Below the pieces are notes generated by a model. It saw nothing but the letters and a program-made list of their open reading frames with translations, did not search any database and was not told where the DNA came from. Made by a program: the position numbers and the translations under genes. 6,445 nt of DNA, taken from the NCBI GenBank assembly GCA_023417745.1, contig JAEZEM010000337.1, positions 1 through 6,445 of the forward strand, in the 5' to 3' direction. Positions 5,508-6,445 of the stretch are shown one piece after another (positions within the stretch are counted from its first letter, which is position 1; each line of letters opens with the position of its first letter). The stretch comes from Pseudomonadota bacterium (GTDB lineage Bacteria; Desulfobacterota; Desulfovibrionia; Desulfovibrionales; Desulfovibrionaceae).

Positions 5508-6445
5508 TTAGACCAAGAAAGTCTTTTCTTCTTCACGTTTGAGGGGGAGACGCCCAGCCTGATGGGCGTACACCAACGCCGTGGTTCTGTAGACCAAGTG
5601 CCCGAGCTTGGACCAGGGCAGATAGGCGAACAGCATGAACACCGAAATCAGATGCAGGTAGTAGGTCGGATAGGCCAGGGAGGGCACGCCGGCCAGGCGG
5701 AAGATTTCCGCGCCAAGGCCGGTGAGGCCCACGGCCCAGATGACGCCGAGCAGGTACCAGTCGTAGTAGGACGACGTGGACTTGGCCGGGTCGACGTTGA
5801 TCCGACGCCGGGTCAGCATGGTCAGGCCGTAGATCAAGGCCACGGCGCCGACGTTGGCCAGCAGTTTCACCGGGCTCCACAGCGGCATGGGGGTGTGCCC
5901 CAAGGGCGCGATGAACTCGATGATCTTGCCGCCCCAGTGGGAAACGGCCACGACGCCGGTGACGATGGCCAGGGCCACGAAACCGTAGAACAGCGACAGG
6001 TGGCCCTTGTACCGCTCGGTATTGTCGTTGCCGCACTCGTTGAACTTGGAATGCGTGCCGATTTCGTCCACGATGACGGCCTTAAGCGATTCGATCAAGG
6101 TCGGTTTCTTGGCTTTCGACCCGATCTGCAAGGTCGTTGGCGTGGACTTTTCAAAGCTCTTCCACAACTTCGTCACGCCCTTGTAGAACGTGAAGGCCAC
6201 GAAAGCCGAGACCAGCATGAAGATGGGGTCGATGGTGTAGTCGCCAGGATAGAGCTTGCCGAAGACGATTTCGCCCTGGGGCAGCTTGAATCCGGTGGTG
6301 ATGAGCCAGATGAGCAAGAACAGCACGGCCGGGATGGCGATGAGCTTGGGCAGATGCTTGGGCGAGCTCATCCATTTGCCGATGATGGTCGGCGTGACCA
6401 GATCCCGGTAGGTGATGTTGCGGATGGCCGCGACGAGATCGCCAG
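5508..6445 (-). CDS. qmoC: QmoC, membrane heme b subunit of the Qmo complex (5' end missing)
   Basis: The frame is open to the window edge: 311 residues are visible, and the ATG at 6371 is internal, since the preceding codons read DLVAAIRNITYRDLVTPTII, matching QmoC. What is missing is the N-terminal domain that in the family carries two [4Fe-4S] clusters. The visible part is the NarI-like membrane domain with six hydrophobic helices at about 34-52, 73-90, 149-168, 192-210, 229-249 and 261-284 of the visible chain. Histidines at helix ends (148, 169, 264, 282) are candidate heme b ligands. A soluble loop (about 94-146) contains one Cys. QmoABC passes electrons between the menaquinone pool and APS reductase, an essential step of dissimilatory sulfate reduction. 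qmoA and qmoB, and usually aprBA, are expected just beyond the right edge. The gene ends in TAA 14 nt before the next gene. Confidence 0.95.
   Translation of the reverse strand, partial: GDLVAAIRNITYRDLVTPTIIGKWMSSPKHLPKLIAIPAVLFLLIWLITTGFKLPQGEIVFGKLYPGDYTIDPIFMLVSAFVAFTFYKGVTKLWKSFEKSTPTTLQIGSKAKKPTLIESLKAVIVDEIGTHSKFNECGNDNTERYKGHLSLFYGFVALAIVTGVVAVSHWGGKIIEFIAPLGHTPMPLWSPVKLLANVGAVALIYGLTMLTRRRINVDPAKSTSSYYDWYLLGVIWAVGLTGLGAEIFRLAGVPSLAYPTYYLHLISVFMLFAYLPWSKLGHLVYRTTALVYAHQAGRLPLKREEEKTFLV

Noticed and set aside
4489..5511. Plus-strand open frame (340 codons) covering the protease spacer and the opposite strand of the qmoD-like gene
   Set aside because: It runs through the qmo terminator and lies antisense to a well-supported operon gene; no domain is visible.
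6369..6371. ATG at 6371 as the qmoC start
   Set aside because: The frame continues upstream without a stop to the window edge, and the translation there matches the linker between the Fe-S and membrane domains of QmoC.

Overview
The window is a GC-rich bacterial chromosomal segment. It most likely comes from a sulfate-reducing deltaproteobacterium of the Desulfovibrio type. The main reason is the right end, which carries the 3' part of qmoC (membrane subunit of the quinone-interacting oxidoreductase that works with APS reductase) followed by the small coiled-coil gene that sits downstream of qmoABC in Desulfovibrio. The high GC and protein style would fit a Solidesulfovibrio-like genome, but the genus is a guess.

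Layout, right to left because almost everything lies on the minus strand: partial qmoC (5508-6445) and qmoD-like (4804-5493) are 14 nt apart and end at a strong intrinsic terminator (4748-4778). Next come about 250 nt without a gene. A secreted papain-family (C1A) cysteine protease follows (4496 down to 3511); it is broken by an apparent one-base loss in a C5 run at 3770-3774. The only plus-strand gene (3205-3474) encodes a small eight-cysteine protein and converges on the protease. Divergent from it is a 439-residue protein with a lysozyme/transglycosylase-like C-terminal half (1807-3126), apparently followed by its own hairpin-plus-T terminator. The left end holds a GAF plus SpoIIE/PP2C-type serine phosphatase (365-1726). 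Its stop codon overlaps by 4 bp the start of an EF-hand lipoprotein with an Ala/Pro/Lys tail, which runs off the left edge (1-368).

Functionally there are at least three units: the end of the qmo operon (electron delivery to sulfate respiration); a set of cell-envelope or secreted enzymes without an obvious common pathway (protease, putative muramidase); and a translationally coupled pair of cytoplasmic phosphatase and envelope calcium-binding lipoprotein. No tRNA, rRNA, CRISPR array, insertion sequence or attachment site was seen. No gene-free stretch exceeds 300 nt. I see no convincing new multi-gene system. The points most worth a second look are the protease frameshift, the phosphatase/EF-hand lipoprotein coupling, and the leaderless muramidase-like protein.
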